64,000 nt of DNA. It comes from G020348385 sp964538085. GTDB lineage: Bacteria; Acidobacteriota; Aminicenantia; Aminicenantales; Aminicenantaceae. The notes below the pieces were generated by a model. It saw only the letters and a program-made list of their open reading frames with translations, was not told the DNA's origin and searched no databases. The DNA is taken from contig CAZIDF010000011.1 of NCBI GenBank assembly GCA_964538085.1, forward strand, positions 46,211-110,210. Direction: 5' to 3'. This document shows, piece by piece, positions 48,778 through 56,408 of the stretch. The first letter of the stretch is position 1. The number at the start of each line of letters is the position of its first letter. Both the position numbers and the translations under genes were made by a program.

Positions 48778-50558
48778 AAAACAGAGTGGAGGCCCTGCGA
48801 GGCCATATGAAAAAACTAGGGCTGGATGCCTATCTGGTCCCCAGCACAGACCCTCACCAGGATGAATATATCCCCGAATTCTGGCAACGAAGAAAGTATA
48901 TCAGCGGATTTCGAGGTTCTGCCGGTGATGTGGTCATCACCCAAACCAAGGCCGGCCTATGGACAGATTCGCGCTATTTCTTACAAGCCGAACAGGAGCT
49001 GGACAACAAAATCTACCTACTTTTCAAATTGGGAAATCCAGAAGTTCCCAGCATAAAAGAATGGCTCGCCAAAGGATTGGCTGCAGGCGAGGTTTTAGGA
49101 GTCGATCCCCAAATCTTGTCTCACAAAAGTTACAGCGATCTCCATTCATTCCTTAAGACCAAAGGTATCAGGCTGAAATGTGTTTCCAAAAACTTGGTCG
49201 ATACCGTATGGGAAGATCGCCCTATTCCCTCCAAACAAAAAATCCGGGTCCATCCCATAAAATATGCGGGGGAATCCGTTTGGAAGAAGCTCGAACGAAT
49301 CCGGGGAAAAATGGACGAACAATTAGTGGACTTGCTTGTATTAACGGCGTTGGATGAAATTGCCTGGTTGTTCAACATCCGGGGAAACGACATCAAATAT
49401 AATCCCGTCGTGATCGCCTATGCCTTGGTAACCAAGGAAAGGGCCATGCTTTTTGTCGATACAGATAAACTGACCAATAGGATTCGGCACATCTTGAATA
49501 AAGGAGTGGAATTTCACGAATACGAACGTTTTTTTCCGGAACTCCAAAAGATCGCACAAAAACACAAGCGAGCCTGGATTGATGAAGCCCAGGTGAATCA
49601 ACGTATCGTGAATACACTGAAAAAATGCACAAAAAATCATTTTTTCCCAGGACCTATTCCCCTCATAAAGGCTGTAAAAAACAAAACAGAAATCCAAGGA
49701 TTTCGAGCCGCGCATGTGAGAGATGGAGCGGCCATGGTGAAATTTCTGACCTGGCTGTGGAAATCCTTGGGCAGAGGCAACATCACTGAACTCAGTGCAG
49801 CAGCCAAGCTGGGTGAATTCCGCGCGGGAAATACACTTTTTCAAGGACTGAGTTTCGAGACGATTTCGGCTTACCGCGCCCATTCAGCTATCGTTCACTA
49901 TGGAGTGACGCCCGAGACCGACTTGACACTGCAAAAGAGGGATATCTTTCTTGTCGATTCAGGGGCACAGTATAGCGATGCCACAACGGATATCACTAGA
50001 ACGATCAGCCTCGGAAGACCGCAGAGTCAACATAAGGAATGTTTCACGCAAGTATTGAAGGGATTGATCGCTCTTTCGGTCGCATCTTTTCCTCATGGTA
50101 CACAGGGCAGACAGCTGGACACGATAGCCCGTCTGCCCCTTTGGAAAAACGGTCAGAATTACGGCCATGGGACAGGACACGGTATCGGGACCTTCCTCAA
50201 TGTCCATGAGGGGCCCCATGCCATTTCCCCTCAAAGGTGTATCGGCGTTCCCCTCGAGCCTGGAATGATCACCACTATCGAGCCTGGGATTTACCTTGAA
50301 AACCTGTTCGGCATCCGGCTGGAGAATGTCGCTTTGGTCGTGGAGGACGATAAAATTTCAACACAGTATTCGACTTTTTACACGTTCGAAATCCTGACTA
50401 TGTGTCCGATCGACCTGAATTTGGTTAGGAAAGATATGTTGCAGCGAGAGGAAATCGACTGGCTCAACACCTACCACAAAAAGGTGAGAAAGACGCTCTC
50501 CCCTCTTTTGAAAAGAGAGGAAAGAGAATGGCTGGATAAAGTGACTCAACCCATTTAA
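48774..50558 (+). CDS. Xaa-Pro aminopeptidase (M24B, PepP-like)
   Basis: 594 residues: two creatinase-type N-terminal domains (about 1-300) and an M24 pita-bread catalytic domain. Metal ligands are visible in VDSGAQYSDATTDITRT (Asp pair), GHGTGHGIGTFLNVHEGP (His) and TTIEPGIYLE and GIRLENV (Glu pair). The long form resembles cytosolic aminopeptidase P of eukaryotes and Bacteroidetes-type PepP, releasing the N-terminal residue before proline. It is coupled to the YeiH gene by a four-base overlap, though no functional link is evident. Confidence 0.92.
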   Translation: MKNRVEALRGHMKKLGLDAYLVPSTDPHQDEYIPEFWQRRKYISGFRGSAGDVVITQTKAGLWTDSRYFLQAEQELDNKIYLLFKLGNPEVPSIKEWLAKGLAAGEVLGVDPQILSHKSYSDLHSFLKTKGIRLKCVSKNLVDTVWEDRPIPSKQKIRVHPIKYAGESVWKKLERIRGKMDEQLVDLLVLTALDEIAWLFNIRGNDIKYNPVVIAYALVTKERAMLFVDTDKLTNRIRHILNKGVEFHEYERFFPELQKIAQKHKRAWIDEAQVNQRIVNTLKKCTKNHFFPGPIPLIKAVKNKTEIQGFRAAHVRDGAAMVKFLTWLWKSLGRGNITELSAAAKLGEFRAGNTLFQGLSFETISAYRAHSAIVHYGVTPETDLTLQKRDIFLVDSGAQYSDATTDITRTISLGRPQSQHKECFTQVLKGLIALSVASFPHGTQGRQLDTIARLPLWKNGQNYGHGTGHGIGTFLNVHEGPHAISPQRCIGVPLEPGMITTIEPGIYLENLFGIRLENVALVVEDDKISTQYSTFYTFEILTMCPIDLNLVRKDMLQREEIDWLNTYHKKVRKTLSPLLKREEREWLDKVTQPI

Positions 50559-50650
50559 ATCTATCTTTTCTATCGACAAAATAAGCTAATTTTAATACAT
50601 TAGACTTAGCACAGTATTTCAATGAAAAACCAAAAAAAAGGAGAATTGAA

Positions 50651-51112
50651 ATGAAAAAATTCTTAGCTTTCGTTTTATTTTTCACCCTTATTATACTCTC
50701 CCGACCAACCGTGTTTTCTCACTGCGAAGTCCCTTGCGGTATCTACAACGATGAAATGAGATTCACGATGCTGGCTGAACATATCCAGACAGTTGAGAAA
50801 GCCATGCAACAGGTCATGCAGCTTTCGACGGAATCACCCCAAAACATGAATCAGATCGTGCGTTGGATCGTGAATAAAGAAGAACACGCAGAAGAAATCC
50901 AGCATATCATAAGCCAATACTTTCTTACCCAACGAATCAAAAACGTCGAAACAGGGGATGCGGAAGCTACAAAAAAATATTTGGAGAAATTATCCCTGTG
51001 TCATCAGATTCTTGTGCAGGCTATGAAGTGCAAACAGACAACAGAGTTGGATAACGTGAAAATTCTCACATCCTTGGTTGAAGAATTCAAAAAAGCCTAT
51101 TTTGCCAAATAA
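50651..51112 (+). CDS. sodN: Nickel superoxide dismutase with an N-terminal signal peptide
   Basis: 153 residues. After a Sec-type signal (1-23, MKKFLAFVLF...RPTVFS) the mature protein begins HCEVPCGIY, the Ni-hook HCXXPCGXY in which His1, Cys2 and Cys6 bind nickel. The rest is the four-helix bundle expected of NiSOD (mature length about 130, usual 117). In Streptomyces a propeptide is removed by the SodX protease to expose His1; here signal peptidase cleavage after S23 would do so directly, and no sodX gene is nearby. The enzyme would then be periplasmic or extracellular. AAGGAG precedes the ATG. Confidence 0.9.
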   Translation: MKKFLAFVLFFTLIILSRPTVFSHCEVPCGIYNDEMRFTMLAEHIQTVEKAMQQVMQLSTESPQNMNQIVRWIVNKEEHAEEIQHIISQYFLTQRIKNVETGDAEATKKYLEKLSLCHQILVQAMKCKQTTELDNVKILTSLVEEFKKAYFAK

Positions 51113-51286
51113 CCATCAAGCGATTCCTCTCCGTCAGGATCTTTCAGGAGTCAAGGCCAATCCACCCCACCCTGGCATCAAGGTGTTTATTTTTTAAAAA
51201 AGAAAGTGCCAGCATCATTTAGATAATCCAGGGAAGTTGAATGTTGCCGACAAAAGAGGTATATTACGACAAAATTAAAGAATATC

Positions 51287-53461
51287 ATGAAAATTAAACA
51301 GAAGATCATCGCCGCATCATTGGGATTTGGATTGCTTTTTTGGCTGATCGATTCTTTTATCGCTTATACCACTCTCCTGTATGGAGGAGGAAGTTTCGTC
51401 GAGTTTTTTTTCACAAATGTCCCCAAAACGGCAATCTACCTTAGATTGATCGTTCTCGGATTTTTCATCATTTTCGGCGTGGTCATGGCCAACATCCTTG
51501 CGAAAAGCAAAAAAACGACCGAAGAATTGATAGAGAGTGAGGAAAAATTCCGGGGAATAGGCGCCTCGGCAAAAGATGCGATTATAATGGTGGACCATGA
51601 CGCGAACATTTCCTACTGGAATGAAGCGGCAGAAATAATCTTCCGTTATAGAAAGAATGATGTCCTCGGTCGAGATATCAAATTCCTTGTCCCTGAAAAA
51701 TATTATGAGGCCCTCGATTCTGGATTCAAAAGATTCCGGACAACCGGCTACGCTCCGATCATCGGCAAAACGATTGAACTCTCCGGAATAAGAAAAGGGG
51801 GAGATGAGATCCCTCTAGAAATATCCTTATCTTCGGTGAAGATCCAGAACAAATGGAATGCCCTGGGTATTGTCCGGGATATTACCGAGCGAAGAATTGC
51901 AGAAAAAGAACTCATGATCAAGGATTTGGCCGTGGACTCCACGATAAACGCCATCGCCCTTGCCGAGCCGAAAGGCAAGCTGACCTACGTAAATCCTGCA
52001 TTTCTGAACATGTGGGGATACCAAGAGAACGACGCAATGGGCAGACACTTCGTCGAATTCTGGCAGGATGAACACAAAGCCCTGGACATTCTGGATACAA
52101 TAAGGGAAAAGGGAAAGTTTATAGGCGAGTCCAGGGCCAAAAGAAAAGATGAAACTCATTTCGATGTCCAGATTTCAGCCAGCATGGTCAAAGACGAGTT
52201 GGACAAACCCTTGAGCACGATTCTTTCATTCATCGACATCACCGAACGAAAGGAAGTCGAAAAAAAACTAGAGGTGCGATCAGAATTCGAAAAACTGGTC
52301 ACAGCCATTTCGACAAATTTTATCAATCTGCCATCAGAAAAGATCGATAGCGAGATCAATAAATCCCTCCAATCCATCGGAGAATTCGCTGAAGTCGACC
52401 AGAGCTATGTCATTCTGTACAGCACGGACAAAAAGCAAATGAACATGACCCATGAATGGTGCAGCAACAAAGCCACCCCGCTTATGCGATCAAGCCAGGA
52501 TCTTATAGTCGATGATTATAGATGGCACACAGCCCAGATCGAGAGCCGAGAAACCGTGTATATCACAGACAAGTCTGAAATTCCTCCCCATGCGGGCCCC
52601 TTCTTGAAAAGTCTGGAATCTCGCGGCGCCACATCTTTGATCCATGTCCCGATTGCCTATGGAGGAAAAGCTTTTGGATTTGTGGGACTGGAAACTCAAC
52701 AGAGGGAAAAAACCTGGTCGGTCGACATCATCGTTCTTCTCAGAATGGTCGGGGACATCCTCGCCAATGCATTGGAACGAAAACGTGTGGAAGAACAACT
52801 CAATGCTTCGTTAAAAGAAAAAGAAGTGCTTCTCAAGGAGATCCACCACAGAGTCAAAAACAATATGCAGGTGATCTCTTCTTTGCTAAACCTCCAGTCA
52901 AGTCGTATCAAAAACCAGGATATTCTCGAGATGTTCAAAGAAAGCCAGGACCGCATCCGGTCCATGTCATTGATCCATGAAAGACTATACCAATCTGCAG
53001 ATCTGGCCAAAATCGATTTTTCCCATTACGTCCAGAATCTTGCCAATCATCTTTTTCAGTCCTACAGAATCGATCCGGAGGCAGTGGCCTTGAAAACCAA
53101 TGTAAGGGACGTTTCCCTCGATATCAACAAAGCCATCCCGTGTGGCCTGATCATAAACGAACTGGTTTCCAACTCCCTCAAATATGCATTTCCCAAGGTC
53201 AAAGATACCGCAAAAAGGAAAAAGAAACAGGGTGAAATTGGCATTCAGCTTACAGCCGATGACGGAAAAGTCACCCTGCTTTTCAAGGACAACGGGATAG
53301 GTCTTCCCGATGATCTGGATATCGAGACGGCCGATTCTTTCGGCTTACAATTGGTTGCGACTTTAGTGGCCCAGCTGAACGGCAGGATCGATATCAAAAG
53401 AAAGCCTGGGGCAACCTTCAAGATCACATTCGATAAAGCAGACAGTCAATTCAATGGTTAG
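51287..53461 (+). CDS. Membrane sensor histidine kinase, PAS-PAS-GAF-HisKA_2
   Basis: 724 residues. Two N-terminal membrane helices (about 8-28 and 45-70) are followed by two PAS domains (about 85-205 and 210-330) and a GAF domain (about 340-500). A HisKA_2 dimerisation helix has the phospho-acceptor histidine in EIHHRVKNNMQ (near 520), and the HATPase (about 610-720) includes GLIINELVSNSLKYAF and FKDNGIGLPDD. HisKA_2 kinases often signal through response regulators or to RNA-binding anti-terminators. No response regulator gene is next to it. Its stop overlaps the convergent mnmA stop by four bases. Confidence 0.9.
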   Translation: MKIKQKIIAASLGFGLLFWLIDSFIAYTTLLYGGGSFVEFFFTNVPKTAIYLRLIVLGFFIIFGVVMANILAKSKKTTEELIESEEKFRGIGASAKDAIIMVDHDANISYWNEAAEIIFRYRKNDVLGRDIKFLVPEKYYEALDSGFKRFRTTGYAPIIGKTIELSGIRKGGDEIPLEISLSSVKIQNKWNALGIVRDITERRIAEKELMIKDLAVDSTINAIALAEPKGKLTYVNPAFLNMWGYQENDAMGRHFVEFWQDEHKALDILDTIREKGKFIGESRAKRKDETHFDVQISASMVKDELDKPLSTILSFIDITERKEVEKKLEVRSEFEKLVTAISTNFINLPSEKIDSEINKSLQSIGEFAEVDQSYVILYSTDKKQMNMTHEWCSNKATPLMRSSQDLIVDDYRWHTAQIESRETVYITDKSEIPPHAGPFLKSLESRGATSLIHVPIAYGGKAFGFVGLETQQREKTWSVDIIVLLRMVGDILANALERKRVEEQLNASLKEKEVLLKEIHHRVKNNMQVISSLLNLQSSRIKNQDILEMFKESQDRIRSMSLIHERLYQSADLAKIDFSHYVQNLANHLFQSYRIDPEAVALKTNVRDVSLDINKAIPCGLIINELVSNSLKYAFPKVKDTAKRKKKQGEIGIQLTADDGKVTLLFKDNGIGLPDDLDIETADSFGLQLVATLVAQLNGRIDIKRKPGATFKITFDKADSQFNG

Positions 53462-54522
53462 GCTCCTGCCCGTTCTATGATCCCTCCTCCTAAAACAAGA
53501 TCGTTATCGTAAAACACAGCAGATTGCCCAGGCGTTACCGCTCTTTGGGGAGAGGCGAACTCCAAAAGTGCTTTGTTTTCATCGAGAGGGGAAATCAGCG
53601 CCCTGGCTTCTTTGTGTCTGTATCTGATTTTGGCCGTCACGGTTGTCGGAGTCATTAGACCGGCGGGTAGGATAAGATTCAAACGGGAAACAACTAGCCT
53701 CCTTTTGTACAGGTGTCGATTCTCCCCCACCACTATCTTTTGGCTTTCCGGACGGATTTCCAGGACATAAAGAGGATGAGGTGCAGAGATCCCCAATCCC
53801 CTCCTCTGGCCGATGGTGAAATGGAGTATTCCTGAATGTTGGCCCAAAACGTTACCTTCTGTGTCGACTATCGGCCCAGGTCGAAAAACATCGGGTATTT
53901 TTTGCTCGAGAAAGCGGATGTAATCATCATCAGGGATAAAACAGATCTCTTGGCTCTCCGGTCTTTGGTGAACGGCAAGGCCCAACTCTTTGGCTTTTTT
54001 CCGGACTTCTTCTTTGGTCAATCTGCCTATGGGCATCATGGTTCGGGCTAGCTGATCTTGCATCATCGTGTATAAAAAATAGGACTGATCCTTCTGGGGA
54101 TCTTTGCTTTTTTTCAGAAGGAATCTTCCAGAATTCTCATCAAAAACGATGTTGGCGTGGTGTCCGGTCGCAAGATATTCGGCTCCCATTTTTTTGGCTC
54201 TATTCCACAAGATGTCGAACTTAATGTGTTGATTGCACCTGATGCAAGGATTCGGGGTCCTTCCCTCGGCATATTCTTTACAAAAATCATCGACGACCCT
54301 TCGCTGGAACGATTTTCTCAGGTTGATCACATAATGAGGGATTTTAAGTTGGGATGCCACACGATTGGCATCGGCAATCGCTCCTCGGCCACAACAGGAG
54401 CGAGAACTATCGCAGTCCTGTTCAGACAAAGGATAGAGATCCATCGTGGCCCCGATGACCTCGAAACCTTGTGCTTTTAAAAGTGCCGCAGCGACAGAAG
54501 AATCCACTCCCCCGCTCATGGC
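53458..54522 (-). CDS. mnmA: tRNA-specific 2-thiouridylase (5' end lost in gap)
   Basis: The visible 355 codons begin AMSGGVDSSVAAALL, the PP-loop that adenylates U34 of tRNA, so only about ten residues are missing in the assembly gap. Catalytic cysteines are seen in TPNPCIRCNQHIKFD and SQEICFIPDDDYI; GQRRGLGISAPHPLYV follows. The enzyme makes 2-thiouridine at the wobble position of Lys, Glu and Gln tRNAs. It is divergent from the cysteine synthase-type gene across the gap, which suits a sulfur-metabolism pairing. Confidence 0.92.
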   Translation of the reverse strand, partial: AMSGGVDSSVAAALLKAQGFEVIGATMDLYPLSEQDCDSSRSCCGRGAIADANRVASQLKIPHYVINLRKSFQRRVVDDFCKEYAEGRTPNPCIRCNQHIKFDILWNRAKKMGAEYLATGHHANIVFDENSGRFLLKKSKDPQKDQSYFLYTMMQDQLARTMMPIGRLTKEEVRKKAKELGLAVHQRPESQEICFIPDDDYIRFLEQKIPDVFRPGPIVDTEGNVLGQHSGILHFTIGQRRGLGISAPHPLYVLEIRPESQKIVVGENRHLYKRRLVVSRLNLILPAGLMTPTTVTAKIRYRHKEARALISPLDENKALLEFASPQRAVTPGQSAVFYDNDLVLGGGIIERAGA

Positions 54523-54622
54523 NNNNNNNNNNNNNNNNNNNNNNNNNNNNNNNNNNNNNNNNNNNNNNNNNNNNNNNNNNNNNNNNNNNNNNNNNNNNNN
54601 NNNNNNNNNNNNNNNNNNNNNN
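54523..54622. other. Assembly gap (100 N) between mnmA and the cysteine synthase-type gene
   Basis: A run of exactly 100 N. It hides the first few codons of both divergent genes and their promoters. The equal size of all three gaps in the window shows a placeholder rather than a measured length. Confidence 0.99.
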
Positions 54623-55600
54623 GCAAAATTCATTTATACGAATATCCTCGATGGCATAGGCCACACTCCTCTTATTCGGTTAAACAAGACCACGCGAGGT
54701 GTCAAGTCAGAAATTTTCGCTAAACTGGAATATTTCAATCCGATGGGAAGCATCAAGGACCGCATCGCACGCTACATGATCGAAAAAGCTGAAAAGGGAG
54801 ACAGAATAAAACCTGGAGATACCATCATCGACAATTCTTCGGGAAATACAGCCTTGGGACTGGCTATGGTGTGCTCAGTTAAAGGATACAAAGTGAAAAT
54901 GGTTGTGCGCGACAGCCTCAGCATGGAAAAGATAAAATTCCTCAGGGCGATGAATGTGGAGCTCATCATGGTCGATCATAACTTGCCCCCGGATTCACCA
55001 AAAAGCTACAACAATATCACACCACAAATCGTGCAAGATACTCCAGGAGGATACTATTTCGACCAACACAATAACAAAGAAAATAGCGAAACTCACTATC
55101 ACACCACAGGACCCGAAATATGGGATCAGATGGAAGGAAAGATCGACTATTTTGTGGCCGGGATAGGCACAGGGGGAACAATTTGTGGCGTAGCCAAGTA
55201 TCTCAAAGAAAAAGATCCGCATATAAAAGTTGTCGCTGTGGATCCAGTGGGCTCGATATTTTACGACTATTTCCACAAAAAAAAACTCATCACCCCTTCC
55301 CCCTATTTCCTCGAAGGTTTGGGGGACGAATTTCTGATCGGGTGTGTTGATTTCGATCTGATCGACGACATGATCAAGATAACCGATCAGATGGCTTTCC
55401 GAATGACCCGAGAACTTGCAGATAAAGAGGCCATCTTGGCCGGCGGCTCCAGCGGAGCAGCGTTGTGGGGAGCTCTAGAGTTGGCAAAAAAAATCGACGC
55501 TTCAGCCCGGATCGTAACCGTATTCGCCGATTCAGGAACCCGCTATTTGAGTTCGATCTACAATGATGAGTGGCTAAAACAAAAAGGTTTTATTTCCTGA
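54623..55600 (+). CDS. Cysteine synthase/cystathionine beta-synthase-type PLP enzyme (5' end lost in gap)
   Basis: 325 visible codons starting AKFIYTNILDGIGHTPLIRLN, so only a few residues are missing. The PLP lysine is in NPMGSIKDRIA, the cofactor and substrate loops are SSGNTALGLA and GIGTGGTICGV, and AGGSSGAALWGA is near the end. It uses O-acetylserine or serine with sulfide or homocysteine; the sequence does not separate cysteine synthase from cystathionine synthase. No CBS regulatory domains are present. Its TGA stop lies inside the terminal repeat of element D. Confidence 0.9.
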   Translation, partial: AKFIYTNILDGIGHTPLIRLNKTTRGVKSEIFAKLEYFNPMGSIKDRIARYMIEKAEKGDRIKPGDTIIDNSSGNTALGLAMVCSVKGYKVKMVVRDSLSMEKIKFLRAMNVELIMVDHNLPPDSPKSYNNITPQIVQDTPGGYYFDQHNNKENSETHYHTTGPEIWDQMEGKIDYFVAGIGTGGTICGVAKYLKEKDPHIKVVAVDPVGSIFYDYFHKKKLITPSPYFLEGLGDEFLIGCVDFDLIDDMIKITDQMAFRMTRELADKEAILAGGSSGAALWGALELAKKIDASARIVTVFADSGTRYLSSIYNDEWLKQKGFIS

Positions 55601-55802
55601 ATTATTTATAAAAATTGTCGCTTCCATTTTTTAATCAAAAAAAATATTCATATTATTTTTAATTTATAAGCGACAATTTTTCCCCTTTGGGCGCGCCAAT
55701 CTCACAACATCGGTTTCATCGTAGCCCATTCGCGGTAGTTCACTACAGCTTCATGGGCCACAGCCTTACCGCTGGGGCAACCTTGGCTCGTGAATAATTC
55801 AG
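55596..55802 (+). repeat. Dispersed structured intergenic repeat, copy D
   Basis: A 207-bp element with ends CCTGAATTATTTATAAA and CTCGTGAATAATTCAG. Stem 1 is a perfect 14-bp pair, AAAAATTGTCGCTT (55610-55623) with 55668-55681. The second domain has GTAGCCCAT/ATGGGCCAC and the tip GTAG-TTCA-CTAC. It lies between two convergent genes, and both stop codons (TGA at 55598-55600 and, on the minus strand, 55801-55799) are part of its terminal TGAATTATT words. Confidence 0.82.
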
Positions 55803-56247
55803 TCTTTTTTTGTGTATTTAGCGGGGTCTTTTTCAAATTTTTCCTTGCACCCTGCACAACAGAAATAATAGGTCTTACCCTCGTATTCCATGGATCCGGC
55901 CGCATCGGATTTGTTGAATGTGCTTCCGCTGACAGGACAGGTGACTTTATTTTCATCCGCGCTGANNNNNNNNNNNNNNNNNNNNNNNNNNNNNNNNNNN
56001 NNNNNNNNNNNNNNNNNNNNNNNNNNNNNNNNNNNNNNNNNNNNNNNNNNNNNNNNNNNNNNNNNCAGCAGAAATAATAGGTTTCTCCTTTGTACTCAAA
56101 GCTACCTTTCGCCTCAGATTTTTTCATCATCTCACCGCTGACAGCACACCTTACCATCTCATCAGCTGTCTGTTGAGCGAATGTTGTCAATGCGAATAAA
56201 AACACGACAACAGTAAGAATCATTATGGTTTTTGTTAATCGAGTCAT
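55799..56247 (-). CDS. Secreted protein with two YHS domains, interrupted by a gap
   Basis: The N-terminal part (56247-56066) has a signal peptide ending TTFAQQ and a first YHS domain (VRCAVSGEMM..SEAKGSFEY, then GETYYFC). After the gap, reading from 55963, a second YHS domain appears (VTCPVSGSTF..SDAAGSMEY, GKTYYFCCAGCKEKF) ending at TGA 55801-55799. The frame before the gap, if 100 N is taken literally, runs into a different, meaningless frame; the true gap must be 2 modulo 3. YHS domains bind metals such as copper and accompany efflux systems and periplasmic redox proteins. Two near-identical domains probably caused the assembly break. Confidence 0.75.
55966..56065. other. Assembly gap (100 N) inside the double-YHS gene
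   Basis: 100 N placeholder. The sequences on both sides (the TACTATTTCTG-type codons for YYFC) are nearly the same, so the gap sits at a short repeat. Frame arithmetic shows that the missing length is not 100. Confidence 0.99.
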
Positions 56248-56281
56248 TGCTACCTCCTGGGTATCTCTATTTTGTTTTTTA

Positions 56282-56309
56282 TTCTTACATAATCTATAAA
56301 CTTTGTCAA
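56282..56309 (-). promoter_or_regulatory. Promoter of the double-YHS gene
   Basis: Reading leftward, TTGACA (56309-56304), a 16-bp spacer and TAAGAA (56287-56282) stand about 35 bases before the ATG at 56247, which has an AGGAGG site. The -10 match is moderate. Confidence 0.45.
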
Positions 56310-56408
56310 TTCATAAACGGGCGGAGTAAGCACACTCAAAATCGTGTTACCCTAAAAGCAGTCAGGTAAGCTGTAAGGGAACTTTCCGGAGGCGAAATGG
56401 CTTAGACC

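Noticed and set aside
55702..55963. A continuous coding frame through the 55966-56065 gap ending near 55702
   Set aside because: That frame gives no family match, while the frame two bases away gives a perfect YHS domain; the long frame is an effect of the placeholder gap.
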